In this document: piece by piece, positions 1-6,561 of the stretch | How positions within the stretch are numbered: the stretch's first letter is position 1 | How the letters are laid out: every line of letters starts with the position of its first letter | Notes under the pieces: model-generated | The model's database searches: none | Told to the model about the DNA's origin: nothing | What the model saw: only the letters and a program-made list of their open reading frames with translations | From: Bacteroidota bacterium | Lineage (GTDB): Bacteria; Bacteroidota; Bacteroidia; Chitinophagales; Chitinophagaceae | Length of the DNA stretch: 9,915 bases | NCBI GenBank assembly: GCA_947462495.1 | Contig: CANHOY010000045.1 | Coordinates: 1 to 9,915, forward strand | Direction of reading: 5' to 3' | Made by a program: the position numbers and the translations under genes

Positions 1-426
1 AAAAAATACGGTGAGCAATACGAAATAGAAGAAGTAATCGAATCTCTTCCATTAAGTATGGAACTATTAAGAAAATGTTGGGACGACTACACCCTGTATT
101 TAGAAACCGCATTAAAACACTCAGCAGCTGGTACATTTAAATTTGCAGTTTTAACCATTGAAGACGAGACCCATTTCACGATTACCGTTCCAGCCTTAAC
201 TGCTCAAAAATTTGTCGAACAAGAACGTATGAATTTGCTGGAAAAAGTTTGGGATATTTTTCATAATCGAGCTATTCAATTGAATATACTCGTAGCGGCA
301 GGTGAAAAAGAAGATGTGCCTTTGCATTTAAGTTTGAACAGCAAACAAAAATATGAACGTATGGCTGCTCAATATCCTTTAATAGCCGAATTAAAAGCAA
401 AATTAAACTTAGAAGTTTATTTTTAA
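1..426 (+). CDS. dnaX: DNA polymerase III subunit gamma/tau, C-terminal part (5' truncated by window edge)
   Basis: The reading frame is open from base 1 and runs 141 codons to TAA at 424-426. The first ATG (58) is internal, because the 19 codons before it are in frame and read like continuing protein, so the real start lies upstream of the window. No ATPase motif is visible. What remains resembles the small alpha/beta C-terminal domain of Bacteroidota DnaX: a 'CWDDY' helix (about residues 26-30 of the visible part), a beta-rich middle, and the closing pattern 'KYERMAAQYPLIAELKAKL' before a final hydrophobic/acidic tail, matching the family's usual 'EKFxxMAxKNPxLxxLKxxFGLDI' ending. DnaX forms the clamp-loader ATPase that couples polymerase cores and loads the sliding clamp. 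The C-terminal region is the part expected to contact the polymerase. Assignment rests on recalled family ending rather than on a catalytic motif, so it is probable but not certain. The stop codon overlaps the next gene's stop. Confidence 0.78.
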   Translation, partial: KKYGEQYEIEEVIESLPLSMELLRKCWDDYTLYLETALKHSAAGTFKFAVLTIEDETHFTITVPALTAQKFVEQERMNLLEKVWDIFHNRAIQLNILVAAGEKEDVPLHLSLNSKQKYERMAAQYPLIAELKAKLNLEVYF

Positions 427-761
427 AGACGGGCTTTTTTATAGCCTTTCGCCTTTAAATATTGAAATATTTTTTGACGATGATCTCCTTGAATGATAAT
501 TTCTCCCTCTTTTACCGAGCCCCCTGTACCGCAATGATTTTTTAAAGCCTTCCCCAAAGCATTCATAGCATCTTCTGTTCCCACAAAACCTATAACCACA
601 GTGACTGTTTTTCCAGCTCTTTGTTTGGTTTCTAAAATAATTCTTAAGGGCTGTTCCTCCACCGAAAGTGTATCTATTTCATTGATCTCCGAAGGGGGAA
701 GATAATTTGGATCGGTACTGTAAACCAATGGAGAACTACTTGTATTTTGTTTCTTACTCAT
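423..761 (-). CDS. yciH: SUI1/YciH family translation factor (eIF1-like)
   Basis: This is a 112-residue protein. The first ~37 residues are a polar, probably flexible tail; residues 38-112 form a SUI1 domain. The hallmark is 'CGTGGSVKEGEIIIQGD' at 77-93, followed by a C-terminal helix 'QKIFQYLKAKGYKKARL', the usual end of the bacterial YciH branch; the strand 'GKTVTVVIGF' (50-59) is also typical. The family is homologous to eukaryotic eIF1, binds the small ribosomal subunit, and in E. coli YciH has been linked to start-site discrimination and stress-time translation control. The role in Bacteroidota is not established. The gene lies 46 bp downstream of the DUF4783-like gene on the same strand, and no TAnnTTTG box is visible in that gap, so cotranscription is likely. 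Its TAA overlaps the dnaX TAA by 4 bp (TTAA, 423-426). Confidence 0.9.
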   Translation of the reverse strand: MSKKQNTSSSPLVYSTDPNYLPPSEINEIDTLSVEEQPLRIILETKQRAGKTVTVVIGFVGTEDAMNALGKALKNHCGTGGSVKEGEIIIQGDHRQKIFQYLKAKGYKKARL

Positions 762-807
762 TGTTTTTTAAAAATAGAATAAATGAAATAAATAAAAAAA
801 TATTGCA

Positions 808-1197
808 TTAACTAACTCTTACACTAACAATACGGAGTCCTTTATTTGTTTCTTGTAATAGAAGGGTGAGATTGTATTTTTGGGTGCCAGACAAAAGTTT
901 ACCAGTCATATAAACCGTATTACCCACCTTACGTTCTGCATTTTTATCAAACCCTACTATACTTTTATTATTAAAAAAAAGTTGTAGTTGCTGGTTGGCC
1001 TCCTGTGGATGGCTTGTTTTTTGATTGATTTGGTCTAAAATGGTCATTTCAACTTCCGTATCCCAAAAAAGCAACAGGTTTGAAAAATTAGCAGTTTGTA
1101 TATTTTGAGTGATTAGTTCGGTCTCCTTTTGTGCAAATAAAGATGTATTTAAAATTAAAAAACTCAGGATCAACAATATTTTGCGAATAGGGCTCAT
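808..1197 (-). CDS. DUF4783-like secreted protein
   Basis: A 129-residue protein when started at the ATG at 1197. The frame is open up to an ATG at 1263, but the extra 22 residues are not signal-like, whereas the internal Met begins a textbook signal peptide: basic 'MSPIRK', hydrophobic stretch about 7-20, then 'SLFAQ' with cleavage probably after Ala22. The mature part (~107 residues) has 'LLLFWDTEVEMTI', a 'LQLFFNNKSIVGF' segment and a final beta strand 'LRIVSVRVS', the layout of small NTF2/SnoaL-like proteins known in Bacteroidota as DUF4783. Function is unknown; location should be periplasmic. The gene is divergent from gpmI and is followed by the SUI1 gene on the same strand. A TAACTTTG box at 1281-1274 (reverse strand) would give a leader of about 70 nt, which also favours the internal start. 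The family name is from memory of its shape, so moderate certainty. Confidence 0.72.
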   Translation of the reverse strand: MSPIRKILLILSFLILNTSLFAQKETELITQNIQTANFSNLLLFWDTEVEMTILDQINQKTSHPQEANQQLQLFFNNKSIVGFDKNAERKVGNTVYMTGKLLSGTQKYNLTLLLQETNKGLRIVSVRVS

Positions 1198-1223
1198 TTT
1201 TTCAGTATTATAACAGTATAAAG

Positions 1224-1254
1224 TTTGTAGTCTGCTTAGTATTTTGAAACTTTG
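1224..1254 (+). promoter_or_regulatory. candidate promoter for gpmI
   Basis: TTTG at 1224-1227 is followed after 19 bp by AAACTTTG at 1247-1254, which differs from the Bacteroidota -7 consensus TAnnTTTG only at the first base. The spacing is as expected. Transcription would start near 1261, giving a leader of about 42 nt before the gpmI ATG at 1303. It lies inside the leader of the divergent DUF4783-like gene. Confidence 0.4.
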
Positions 1255-1280
1255 TGGTACCAATTAATAAAAACAAAGTT
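1248..1280. repeat. inverted repeat between DUF4783-like gene and gpmI
   Basis: The arms AACTTTGT (1248-1255) and ACAAAGTT (1273-1280) are perfectly complementary over 8 bp with a 17-bp spacer. The spacer begins inside the 8-bp palindrome TGGTACCA (1255-1262). Each arm overlaps one of the two facing -7 boxes proposed for the divergent genes, so part of the symmetry is explained by promoter consensus. Whether a regulator binds is not known. Confidence 0.45.
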
Positions 1281-1281
1281 A
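1274..1281 (-). promoter_or_regulatory. candidate -7 box for the DUF4783-like gene
   Basis: Read on the reverse strand, TAACTTTG is a perfect match to the Bacteroidota -7 consensus TAnnTTTG. Transcription would start near 1267 and leave about 70 nt before the ATG at 1197. The -33 element is poor: the nearest TTTG on this strand (1310-1307) is 25 bp away, longer than the usual 19-23 bp. Confidence 0.4.
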
Positions 1282-1302
1282 AGGTTAAAATAAGGTAAGA
1301 AA

Positions 1303-2820
1303 ATGTCAAAAAAAGTAATATTAGTCATCATGGATGGATGGGGATTGGGATTAGTCCCAAAATCCGATGCCATTCAACAGGCCAATGCCCCTTTTGTGCA
1401 AAGCTTATATCATCAATATCCGAATTCCACTTTAGTCACTTGTGGGGAAGCAGTAGGTTTACCTGATGGCCAAATGGGCAATAGTGAAGTGGGGCATTTG
1501 AATATAGGTGCAGGCAGAATTGTCTATCAAGAATTGCAAAGAATTAATGTGGCAGTTAAAGACGGAGAATTGGCTAGCAATAAAACTTTATTAGCCAGTA
1601 TTCAATATGCCAAAGAAAACAATAAGCCATTGCATTTATTGGGCTTAGTAAGTGATGGTGGAGTACATGCACATACCGCTCATTTAAAAGCGCTTTGTGA
1701 CATTTGTAAAAAAGAAGGGTTAACCAAAGTATTTATTCATGCTTTTACAGATGGTAGAGATACGGACCCAAAAAGCGGATTAGGATTTGTCGAAAATGTT
1801 GAAAAATATTTAGCTAGTTCTGTAGGAAAAATTGCTACTGTAAGTGGTAGGTATTATGCCATGGATAGAGATAAAAGATGGGAAAGAGTAAAATTGGCCT
1901 ACGATGCTTTAGTAAATGGAATAGGCCCCGTTGCTAGCTCTGCCACTGCAGCTATTTCTGAAAATTATGCCAATGCAGTATCAGATGAGTTTATAAAACC
2001 TACTATCCTTGTTGAAAATGGTAAACCCATTGCTACCATTCAAGAAGGAGATGCCGTAATGTGTTATAATTTTAGAACCGATCGTTGCAGAGAAATTACG
2101 GAAGTATTAACGCAAAAAGATTTTCCAGAACTGGAGATGAAAAAATTGAATGTGCATTACACTACCATGACTAAGTATGACGAAACTTTTAAAAATGTTC
2201 AAGTCGTTTTTGAAAATGATAATTTAGTAAATACTTTAGGCGATGTGTTAGCACAAAACAATAAAAAACAAATTCGAATTGCGGAGACCGAAAAATATCC
2301 CCATGTCACTTTCTTCTTTAGTGGTGGCAGAGAACAACCTTTCGAAGGGGAAACTAGAATCATGGCTCCTTCACCAAAAGTAGCCACTTACGATTTACAA
2401 CCAGAAATGAGTGCAAAAGAATTAACTGATAAATTATTACCTGAAATAAATGCCGGGCATCCAGATTTTATTTGCTTGAATTTTGCCAATGCAGATATGG
2501 TGGGTCATACGGGTGTTTTTAGTGCAGTGGTAAAAGCAGTTGAAACCGTTGATGCTTGTGTAGAAAAAGTAGTCACTGCAGGCTTACTAAATGGATACAC
2601 TATTTTTTTAACAGCCGACCATGGCAATGCCGACTACATGATTAACGAAGATGGCAGCCCCAATACAGCGCATACTACTAATTTAGTTCCTTTCTTTATT
2701 ATTGATAAGGATTGGAGAGGGAAAATACAAGCAGGCAAATTGGGCGATTTAGCTCCTACTATTTTAACCATGATGGAAATTTCAATACCTAAAGAAATGA
2801 ATGGAAAAGTATTAATTTAA
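1303..2820 (+). CDS. gpmI: 2,3-bisphosphoglycerate-independent phosphoglycerate mutase
   Basis: This 505-residue protein is full length for the family. It interconverts 3- and 2-phosphoglycerate in glycolysis and gluconeogenesis in the cytosol, through a phosphoserine intermediate and two metal ions (usually Mn). The phosphatase-domain metal ligands and nucleophile are visible: Asp11 in 'MDGWG', Ser61 in 'NSEVGH', Asp398/His402 in 'NADMVGHTG', Asp439/His440 in 'TADHGN' and His457 in 'AHTT'. The inserted phosphotransferase domain carries 'SDGGVH' (117-122), 'DGRDT' (150-154), 'GRYYAMDRD' (182-190), 'NFRTDR' (256-261) and the hinge-side 'EKYPHVTFFFSGG' (330-342). Nothing is missing or shifted. 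The ATG at 1303 puts 'KKVILVIMDGWG' at the N-terminus as usual, and AAGG at 1292-1295 lies 7 nt upstream as a possible weak ribosome binding site. The gene stands alone on its strand, divergent from the DUF4783-like gene and followed by a 98-bp gap with its own candidate promoter. Confidence 0.98.
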   Translation: MSKKVILVIMDGWGLGLVPKSDAIQQANAPFVQSLYHQYPNSTLVTCGEAVGLPDGQMGNSEVGHLNIGAGRIVYQELQRINVAVKDGELASNKTLLASIQYAKENNKPLHLLGLVSDGGVHAHTAHLKALCDICKKEGLTKVFIHAFTDGRDTDPKSGLGFVENVEKYLASSVGKIATVSGRYYAMDRDKRWERVKLAYDALVNGIGPVASSATAAISENYANAVSDEFIKPTILVENGKPIATIQEGDAVMCYNFRTDRCREITEVLTQKDFPELEMKKLNVHYTTMTKYDETFKNVQVVFENDNLVNTLGDVLAQNNKKQIRIAETEKYPHVTFFFSGGREQPFEGETRIMAPSPKVATYDLQPEMSAKELTDKLLPEINAGHPDFICLNFANADMVGHTGVFSAVVKAVETVDACVEKVVTAGLLNGYTIFLTADHGNADYMINEDGSPNTAHTTNLVPFFIIDKDWRGKIQAGKLGDLAPTILTMMEISIPKEMNGKVLI

Positions 2821-2855
2821 GAAATAATCACTACCTTAATACAACCTTGTTTTTA

Positions 2856-2876
2856 GTAACTCATTAAAAGAGTCAC
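2856..2876. repeat. imperfect hairpin/inverted repeat downstream of gpmI
   Basis: GTAACTC (2856-2862) can pair with GAGTCAC (2870-2876) at 6 of 7 positions around a 7-nt loop, followed by a moderately T-rich stretch. It could be a weak terminator for gpmI. It also sits just upstream of the -7 box at 2880-2887, so it could equally be an operator or chance. The stem is short and has little G+C. Confidence 0.28.
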
Positions 2877-2879
2877 ATT

Positions 2880-2887
2880 TAGTTTTG
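2880..2887 (+). promoter_or_regulatory. candidate -7 box for the haem-binding protein/engB unit
   Basis: TAGTTTTG matches the Bacteroidota -7 consensus TAnnTTTG exactly. The predicted start near 2894 would leave about 25 nt before the ATG at 2919. No good TTG/TTTG lies at the expected -33 distance (the nearest, 2847-2849, is 30 bp away), so this is a partial promoter match only. Confidence 0.38.
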
Positions 2888-2918
2888 TCTTAATAAAAGA
2901 AATTCAAAAAATAGATAT

Positions 2919-3425
2919 ATGATAAAGAAAATTTTAGTTGGACTGCTTGTTATATTAATAGCCATGCAGTTTATTCGTCCAGAAAAAAACTTATCTGGAG
3001 ATACAAGCAAAGATATTAGCACACTCTATCCAATGTCTGATAGTGTTAAATTAATTTATAATAAGGCCTGCGCCGATTGTCATAGCAATAAAACCAATTA
3101 CCCCTGGTATACCGCTATTCAACCCATTGGCTATTGGACTGCCGACCACGTAAAGGACGGGAAAAAACATTTTAATTTCAACGAATTTGCAGGTTACCGA
3201 ATTGCCAAGCAAAATCACAAATTAGAGGAAGTCATTGATGAAATAAAGGAAGGTGAAATGCCATTGCCTTCTTACACCCTTATACATTCAGAAGCAAAAT
3301 TAACTGAAGACGAAAAAGAAATATTAACAAAATGGTGTCAATCAATCATGGATACATTAAAAGCTACCTATCCTGCAGATAGTTTGGTCATCAAAAAACA
3401 AGGTGCAGCAGCTCCAACAAAGTAG
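2919..3425 (+). CDS. haem-binding domain protein with one CxxCH, membrane-anchored
   Basis: A 168-residue protein. Residues 1-19 form a hydrophobic N-terminal segment after 'MIKK', best read as an uncleaved anchor or signal sequence, placing the rest in the periplasm. A single c-type haem attachment motif, CADCH (Cys51, Cys54, His55), sits in 'KACADCHSNKTNYPWY', the typical context of the Bacteroidota haem-binding domain (Haem_bd, PF14376 as I recall). 'GEMPLPSY' (112-119) offers Met114 as the likely distal haem ligand. The C-terminus is a helix 'EDEKEILTKW' and an Ala/Lys-rich tail. The family is thought to act in periplasmic electron transfer or redox sensing, but no partner is known. The gene ends 12 bp before engB on the same strand, so the two are probably cotranscribed; there is no evident functional link. 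A-rich sequence rather than a Shine-Dalgarno precedes the ATG. Confidence 0.88.
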   Translation: MIKKILVGLLVILIAMQFIRPEKNLSGDTSKDISTLYPMSDSVKLIYNKACADCHSNKTNYPWYTAIQPIGYWTADHVKDGKKHFNFNEFAGYRIAKQNHKLEEVIDEIKEGEMPLPSYTLIHSEAKLTEDEKEILTKWCQSIMDTLKATYPADSLVIKKQGAAAPTK

Positions 3426-3437
3426 TTTGATCTTAAT

Positions 3438-4073
3438 ATGAAAATTGTAAAAGCAACTTATTTAATCTCCAGTCCAAGTTTTGATCAATGCCCTAGTTTA
3501 AAGGCTGCCGAATATGCATTTATCGGACGAAGCAATGTTGGTAAATCCTCAATTATTAACGCTTTATGTGGTCAAAAAAATCTAGCTAAAACCTCTGGCA
3601 CACCCGGTAAGACACAACTAATTAATCATTTTGAAATTACCAGTAACCAGGTGGCTAAAGGGAAACAAGACAAATGGTATATTGTTGATTTACCCGGTTA
3701 TGGTTTTGCCAAAGTTTCCCAAAGTAGTAGAAGAAGATGGGAACAAATGATTGAAAACTATTTAAGAAAAAGAGAAAACCTAAGCCGCGTATTTGTTTTA
3801 ATAGACAGCAGGCATACTCCACAAAAAATAGATATTGGATTTATTCAGCAATTGTATAAATGGGAAATACCCTATACCCTTATTTTTACTAAATCAGATA
3901 AAGAGAAACCAGGCGTGGTCACTCGAAATGTAAAATCATTCTTTGATGAATTGAATAAAATTTTACCATTTTTGCCACAAGGTTTTGTAACCAGCGCAGA
4001 AAAAGGAACAGGTGTAGAAGAAGTATTGGCTTGTATAGACCAATACAATAAATTGGATGCAGAAGGACTTTAA
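3438..4073 (+). CDS. engB: ribosome biogenesis GTP-binding protein EngB (YihA/YsxC)
   Basis: A 211-residue cytosolic GTPase of normal family length, needed for late assembly of the large ribosomal subunit. All GTP-binding motifs are present: G1 'GRSNVGKSS' (30-38), the switch I threonine region 'SGTPGKTQ' (53-60), G3 'DLPGYG' (84-89), G4 'TKSD' (151-154) and G5 'SAEKG' (186-190). The glycine-rich 'GYGFAKVS' after G3 is characteristic of EngB rather than Era or EngA. A short lysine-rich insertion, 'QVAKGKQDKW' (71-80), lies between G2 and G3. The ATG at 3438 gives the standard N-terminal strand before 'EYAFIGRSNVGKSS'. It follows the haem-binding gene by 12 bp without a visible promoter. The following 45-bp gap to the convergent ykuK-like gene has no clear hairpin terminator. 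Confidence 0.97.
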   Translation: MKIVKATYLISSPSFDQCPSLKAAEYAFIGRSNVGKSSIINALCGQKNLAKTSGTPGKTQLINHFEITSNQVAKGKQDKWYIVDLPGYGFAKVSQSSRRRWEQMIENYLRKRENLSRVFVLIDSRHTPQKIDIGFIQQLYKWEIPYTLIFTKSDKEKPGVVTRNVKSFFDELNKILPFLPQGFVTSAEKGTGVEEVLACIDQYNKLDAEGL

Positions 4074-4118
4074 TACATAAAGTATTCCAAAGATCACTAT
4101 TAAATAATCGACCTTAAT

Positions 4119-4592
4119 TTAGTTGACGGCTTTATCCGCACAACAACTGCTAGCAAAAGCTTCTGGTTTTGCTTTAAACGCAAAGCCCATACCCAGTATG
4201 TATCCCATAGCCTCTTTTAATGCATCATTACTCTTGAATTGAGGATTGGTATTAATATCAGCATGCACTTCCATTTCTACATTGTATTGAATAAATAGGT
4301 CGCAAAGCTCATAGGCTATTTCAATACTTTTTGCCACTTCTGTTAACATACGTTCTTTGAGATGGAATTTTTGAGTAGTTTTATCGTTGTGGATATACAT
4401 AAATCCGCCATTGTGCTCTCTTAAAAAAACAATCACTGTAGCAAACTCTGTAATCTGGGATTTCACTTGGCTATCTGTGCCAATACAAACTTTTAATTTT
4501 GTCTTTTTTTCTGACTCAGCAATAATGGCTTGTCTAACTGCTTCTTTGATGGGAAGCACAATTTTTTCGCCATTGAATTTTCTCCAAAGCAT
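4119..4592 (-). CDS. YkuK-like RNase H-like fold protein (DUF458)
   Basis: A 157-residue soluble protein recognised as the YkuK/DUF458 family by its start 'MLWRKFNGEKI', the strand 'VCIGTDSQ' (35-42), 'HADINTNP' (110-117) and the tail 'AFASSCCADKAVN'. The fold is RNase H-like. Asp40, Glu80, Asp112 and Asp153 fall at positions where RNase H enzymes carry metal-binding acids, but calling them catalytic is inference. The B. subtilis namesake has no firmly established function, and no substrate can be given. A Cys pair (150-151) precedes the last acid. The gene converges on engB and is divergent from the ABC exporter across 166 bp. No TAnnTTTG box is visible upstream on this strand. Start choice is clear because 'MLWRKFNG' is the normal N-terminus. 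Confidence 0.85.
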   Translation of the reverse strand: MLWRKFNGEKIVLPIKEAVRQAIIAESEKKTKLKVCIGTDSQVKSQITEFATVIVFLREHNGGFMYIHNDKTTQKFHLKERMLTEVAKSIEIAYELCDLFIQYNVEMEVHADINTNPQFKSNDALKEAMGYILGMGFAFKAKPEAFASSCCADKAVN

Positions 4593-4702
4593 AAAAAATA
4601 ATTAAGAGGTGCTCGAAAATGTACTAGTAAATTAGTGCATTAGTTATATAAGTTCCCTAATTGGCTTGGCCAGTTTTCAACAGTTAGTGGATAATCCTGC
4701 TA

Positions 4703-4736
4703 TTTGATTTAAAATAAGCTAGTTTTATTACCTTTG
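4703..4736 (+). promoter_or_regulatory. candidate promoter for the ABC exporter
   Basis: TTTG at 4703-4706 and TACCTTTG at 4729-4736 are separated by 22 bp. The second element is an exact match to the Bacteroidota -7 consensus TAnnTTTG, and the spacing is within the reported range. Transcription would start near 4743, leaving a leader of only about 16 nt before the ATG at 4759. This is the best promoter match in the window. Confidence 0.6.
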
Positions 4737-4758
4737 GCGCCACTATAATTACCTCATT

Positions 4759-6525
4759 ATGAAAATACTTATTCAATATATCAAACCCTTTAAAAGTCTA
4801 GTTTTTCTGGCATTTATATTGGCAGGTATTAATCAAACTTTCTCTTTATTCGACCCCATGATCTTTGGGCGACTCATAGATGATTTTGCAAAAAGCCCTT
4901 TAATGGATAAAACTGGCCAACACCGAAGCCAATCAGAGTTTTTATGGGGTGTAAGCAATATGTTGTTGTTGCTAGTGGGAACCGCCATGGTAAGCCGCAT
5001 TGCCAAAGCTTTTCAAGATTATACGGTCAATGTAATTATTCAAAAATTTGGTGCCGCCCTTTTTACAGATGGTTTAAGACATTCCATGCAATTGCCCTAT
5101 CAAGCATTCGAGGACCAAAGAAGTGGAGAAACCCTATCCATCTTAACCAAAGCTAGAACTGATTGTGAAAAATTCATTAGCTATGTGGTGAATGTACTTT
5201 TTGGGATTATTGTAAGTGTGATTTTTGTTTCAATTTATGCCACCAGATTGCATTGGTCTATCATTCCAATTTATATTGGAGGTGCTAGTATGATTGCCTA
5301 TGTTACCAATTTGTTAAGTAAGAAAATTAAGGTCATCCAAAAAAATATAGTGAAAGAAACGACTACTTTAGCGGGGACCACCACGGAAAGCTTACGAAAT
5401 ATTGAATTGGTAAAAAGTTTAGGGTTAACTACTCAGGAAATAAATAGATTAAACAACAATACTTATAAAATTTTAGCATTAGAATTAAAAAAAGTAAAAA
5501 ATATTCGTTCCTTAAGTTTTGTGCAAGGAACCATGGTCAATTTTTTAAGGCAGGTAATTACTTTTACATTGATGTGGCTTATTTTTAAAGAGATACTAAC
5601 GGTGGGTCAATTAATCTCCTTGCAATTTTATAGTTTTTTTATTTTTGGCCCCTTACAGGAAATTGGAAGTATTATACTCAGCTACCGAGAAACGGAAGCT
5701 TCTCTTAATAACTTTGATGCGCTAATGAAAAAGCCTACAGAGCAAATTCCAGTCAATCCCATTGAAGTGGGCATTATTGAAAATTTAGCTTTTTCCAATG
5801 TGGGTTTTCAACATCAAACAGCGAATTTTAAAGCCATTGCAGACATAAGCTTTGAAGCCAAAAGAGGTGAAACTATTGCCTTTGTTGGACCTTCAGGGGC
5901 TGGAAAAAGTACCTTGGTAAAGCTATTAGTGGGTTTGTACCAAAATCAAGAAGGTAAAATATTGGTGAATGGCGTGGATACGAATCAAATTAATATGAAT
6001 GAGCTTAGAAATCAAATAAGCTTTGTAACACAAGACACCCAATTATTTGCTGGCACCATTACCGAAAATTTAGCTTTTGTGGCACCCAATGCCACCAAAG
6101 AAGAAATGTTATTAGCCCTAACTAAAGCAAGCTGCACAAATATTTTAGATAAAGGAGGCAATGGATTAGATACCTTAATTGGAGAAGGCGGATTGAAATT
6201 AAGTGGTGGGGAAAAACAAAGATTGTCTATTGCACGCGCTTTATTAAGACACCCGCATTTACTTATTTTTGATGAAGCCACTTCCTCATTAGATAGTATT
6301 ACTGAAGAATCCATCACCGATACCATACGTCAATTATCGGCAGAAAGAGAACAGATTACTATTATGATTGCACACCGATTAAGCACCATTATTCATGCCA
6401 CCAGAATTTATGTACTAGAAAAAGGGCAAGTGATTGAGCAAGGAACGCATGATTCTTTACTAATGGAAAAGGGTTTGTATTACGCTATGTGGCGTCAACA
6501 AATTGGAGAAAGAAGAGCGGTATAA
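4759..6525 (+). CDS. ABC exporter, fused membrane and ATPase domains (MsbA/MDR-like half transporter)
   Basis: A 588-residue half transporter expected to work as a homodimer (or heterodimer) in the inner membrane. The N-terminal ~320 residues form the six-helix exporter domain; hydrophobic segments are visible around 14-30, 66-80, 143-160, 166-184, 262-278 and 284-306, and the intracellular coupling stretch 'QLPYQAFEDQRSGETLS' (111-127) is typical. The ATPase domain follows with Walker A 'GPSGAGKST' (377-385), Q-loop Gln425 in 'VTQDTQLF', signature 'LSGGE' (481-485), Walker B 'LLIFDE' with catalytic Glu506, D-loop 'SSLD' (509-512) and switch His539 in 'IAHRLS'. All ATPase elements are intact, so it should be active. 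The substrate cannot be read from sequence: lipid, peptide or drug are all possible. It stands alone with its own promoter and no membrane-fusion or outer-membrane partner in the window. Confidence 0.95.
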   Translation: MKILIQYIKPFKSLVFLAFILAGINQTFSLFDPMIFGRLIDDFAKSPLMDKTGQHRSQSEFLWGVSNMLLLLVGTAMVSRIAKAFQDYTVNVIIQKFGAALFTDGLRHSMQLPYQAFEDQRSGETLSILTKARTDCEKFISYVVNVLFGIIVSVIFVSIYATRLHWSIIPIYIGGASMIAYVTNLLSKKIKVIQKNIVKETTTLAGTTTESLRNIELVKSLGLTTQEINRLNNNTYKILALELKKVKNIRSLSFVQGTMVNFLRQVITFTLMWLIFKEILTVGQLISLQFYSFFIFGPLQEIGSIILSYRETEASLNNFDALMKKPTEQIPVNPIEVGIIENLAFSNVGFQHQTANFKAIADISFEAKRGETIAFVGPSGAGKSTLVKLLVGLYQNQEGKILVNGVDTNQINMNELRNQISFVTQDTQLFAGTITENLAFVAPNATKEEMLLALTKASCTNILDKGGNGLDTLIGEGGLKLSGGEKQRLSIARALLRHPHLLIFDEATSSLDSITEESITDTIRQLSAEREQITIMIAHRLSTIIHATRIYVLEKGQVIEQGTHDSLLMEKGLYYAMWRQQIGERRAV

Positions 6526-6561
6526 GAAAATGGGTATTGGATACTTCGAATAGCTACCTAC

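Noticed and set aside
426..440. AAAG-ACGGG-CTTT followed by a T run as a dnaX terminator
   Set aside because: A 4-bp, mostly A-T stem is too weak to call an intrinsic terminator, and it lies within the SUI1 coding sequence.
1198..1263. 22-residue N-terminal extension of the DUF4783-like protein from an ATG at 1263
   Set aside because: The extension would bury a clear signal peptide that starts at the ATG at 1197, and it covers the leader and promoter region shared with gpmI.
2199..2387. Reverse-strand reading frame of 62 codons inside gpmI
   Set aside because: Antisense to a strongly conserved enzyme, no recognisable protein features; a shadow frame.
4387..4605. Forward reading frame of 72 codons opposite the YkuK-like gene
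   Set aside because: Antisense to a conserved coding region, with no recognisable protein features of its own.
4624..4647. Three tandem 8-bp units CTAGTAAA/TTAGTGCA/TTAGTTAT between ykuK-like and the ABC gene
   Set aside because: Only a 4-base core (TAGT) is shared by all three units in an AT-rich gap, far from the candidate promoter; chance is the simplest explanation.
4689..4697. Small palindrome GGATAATCC upstream of the ABC promoter
   Set aside because: Four-base arms in one copy; not distinguishable from chance.
6012..6326. Reverse-strand reading frame of 104 codons inside the ABC ATPase domain
   Set aside because: Lies opposite the signature and Walker B motifs of an intact ATPase and has no domain of its own; a shadow frame.
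6526..6561. Possible bidirectional terminator between the ABC exporter and the DUF2721-like gene
   Set aside because: Only bulged 4-bp pairings (for example GGTA/TACC) could be made, with no flanking T tract.
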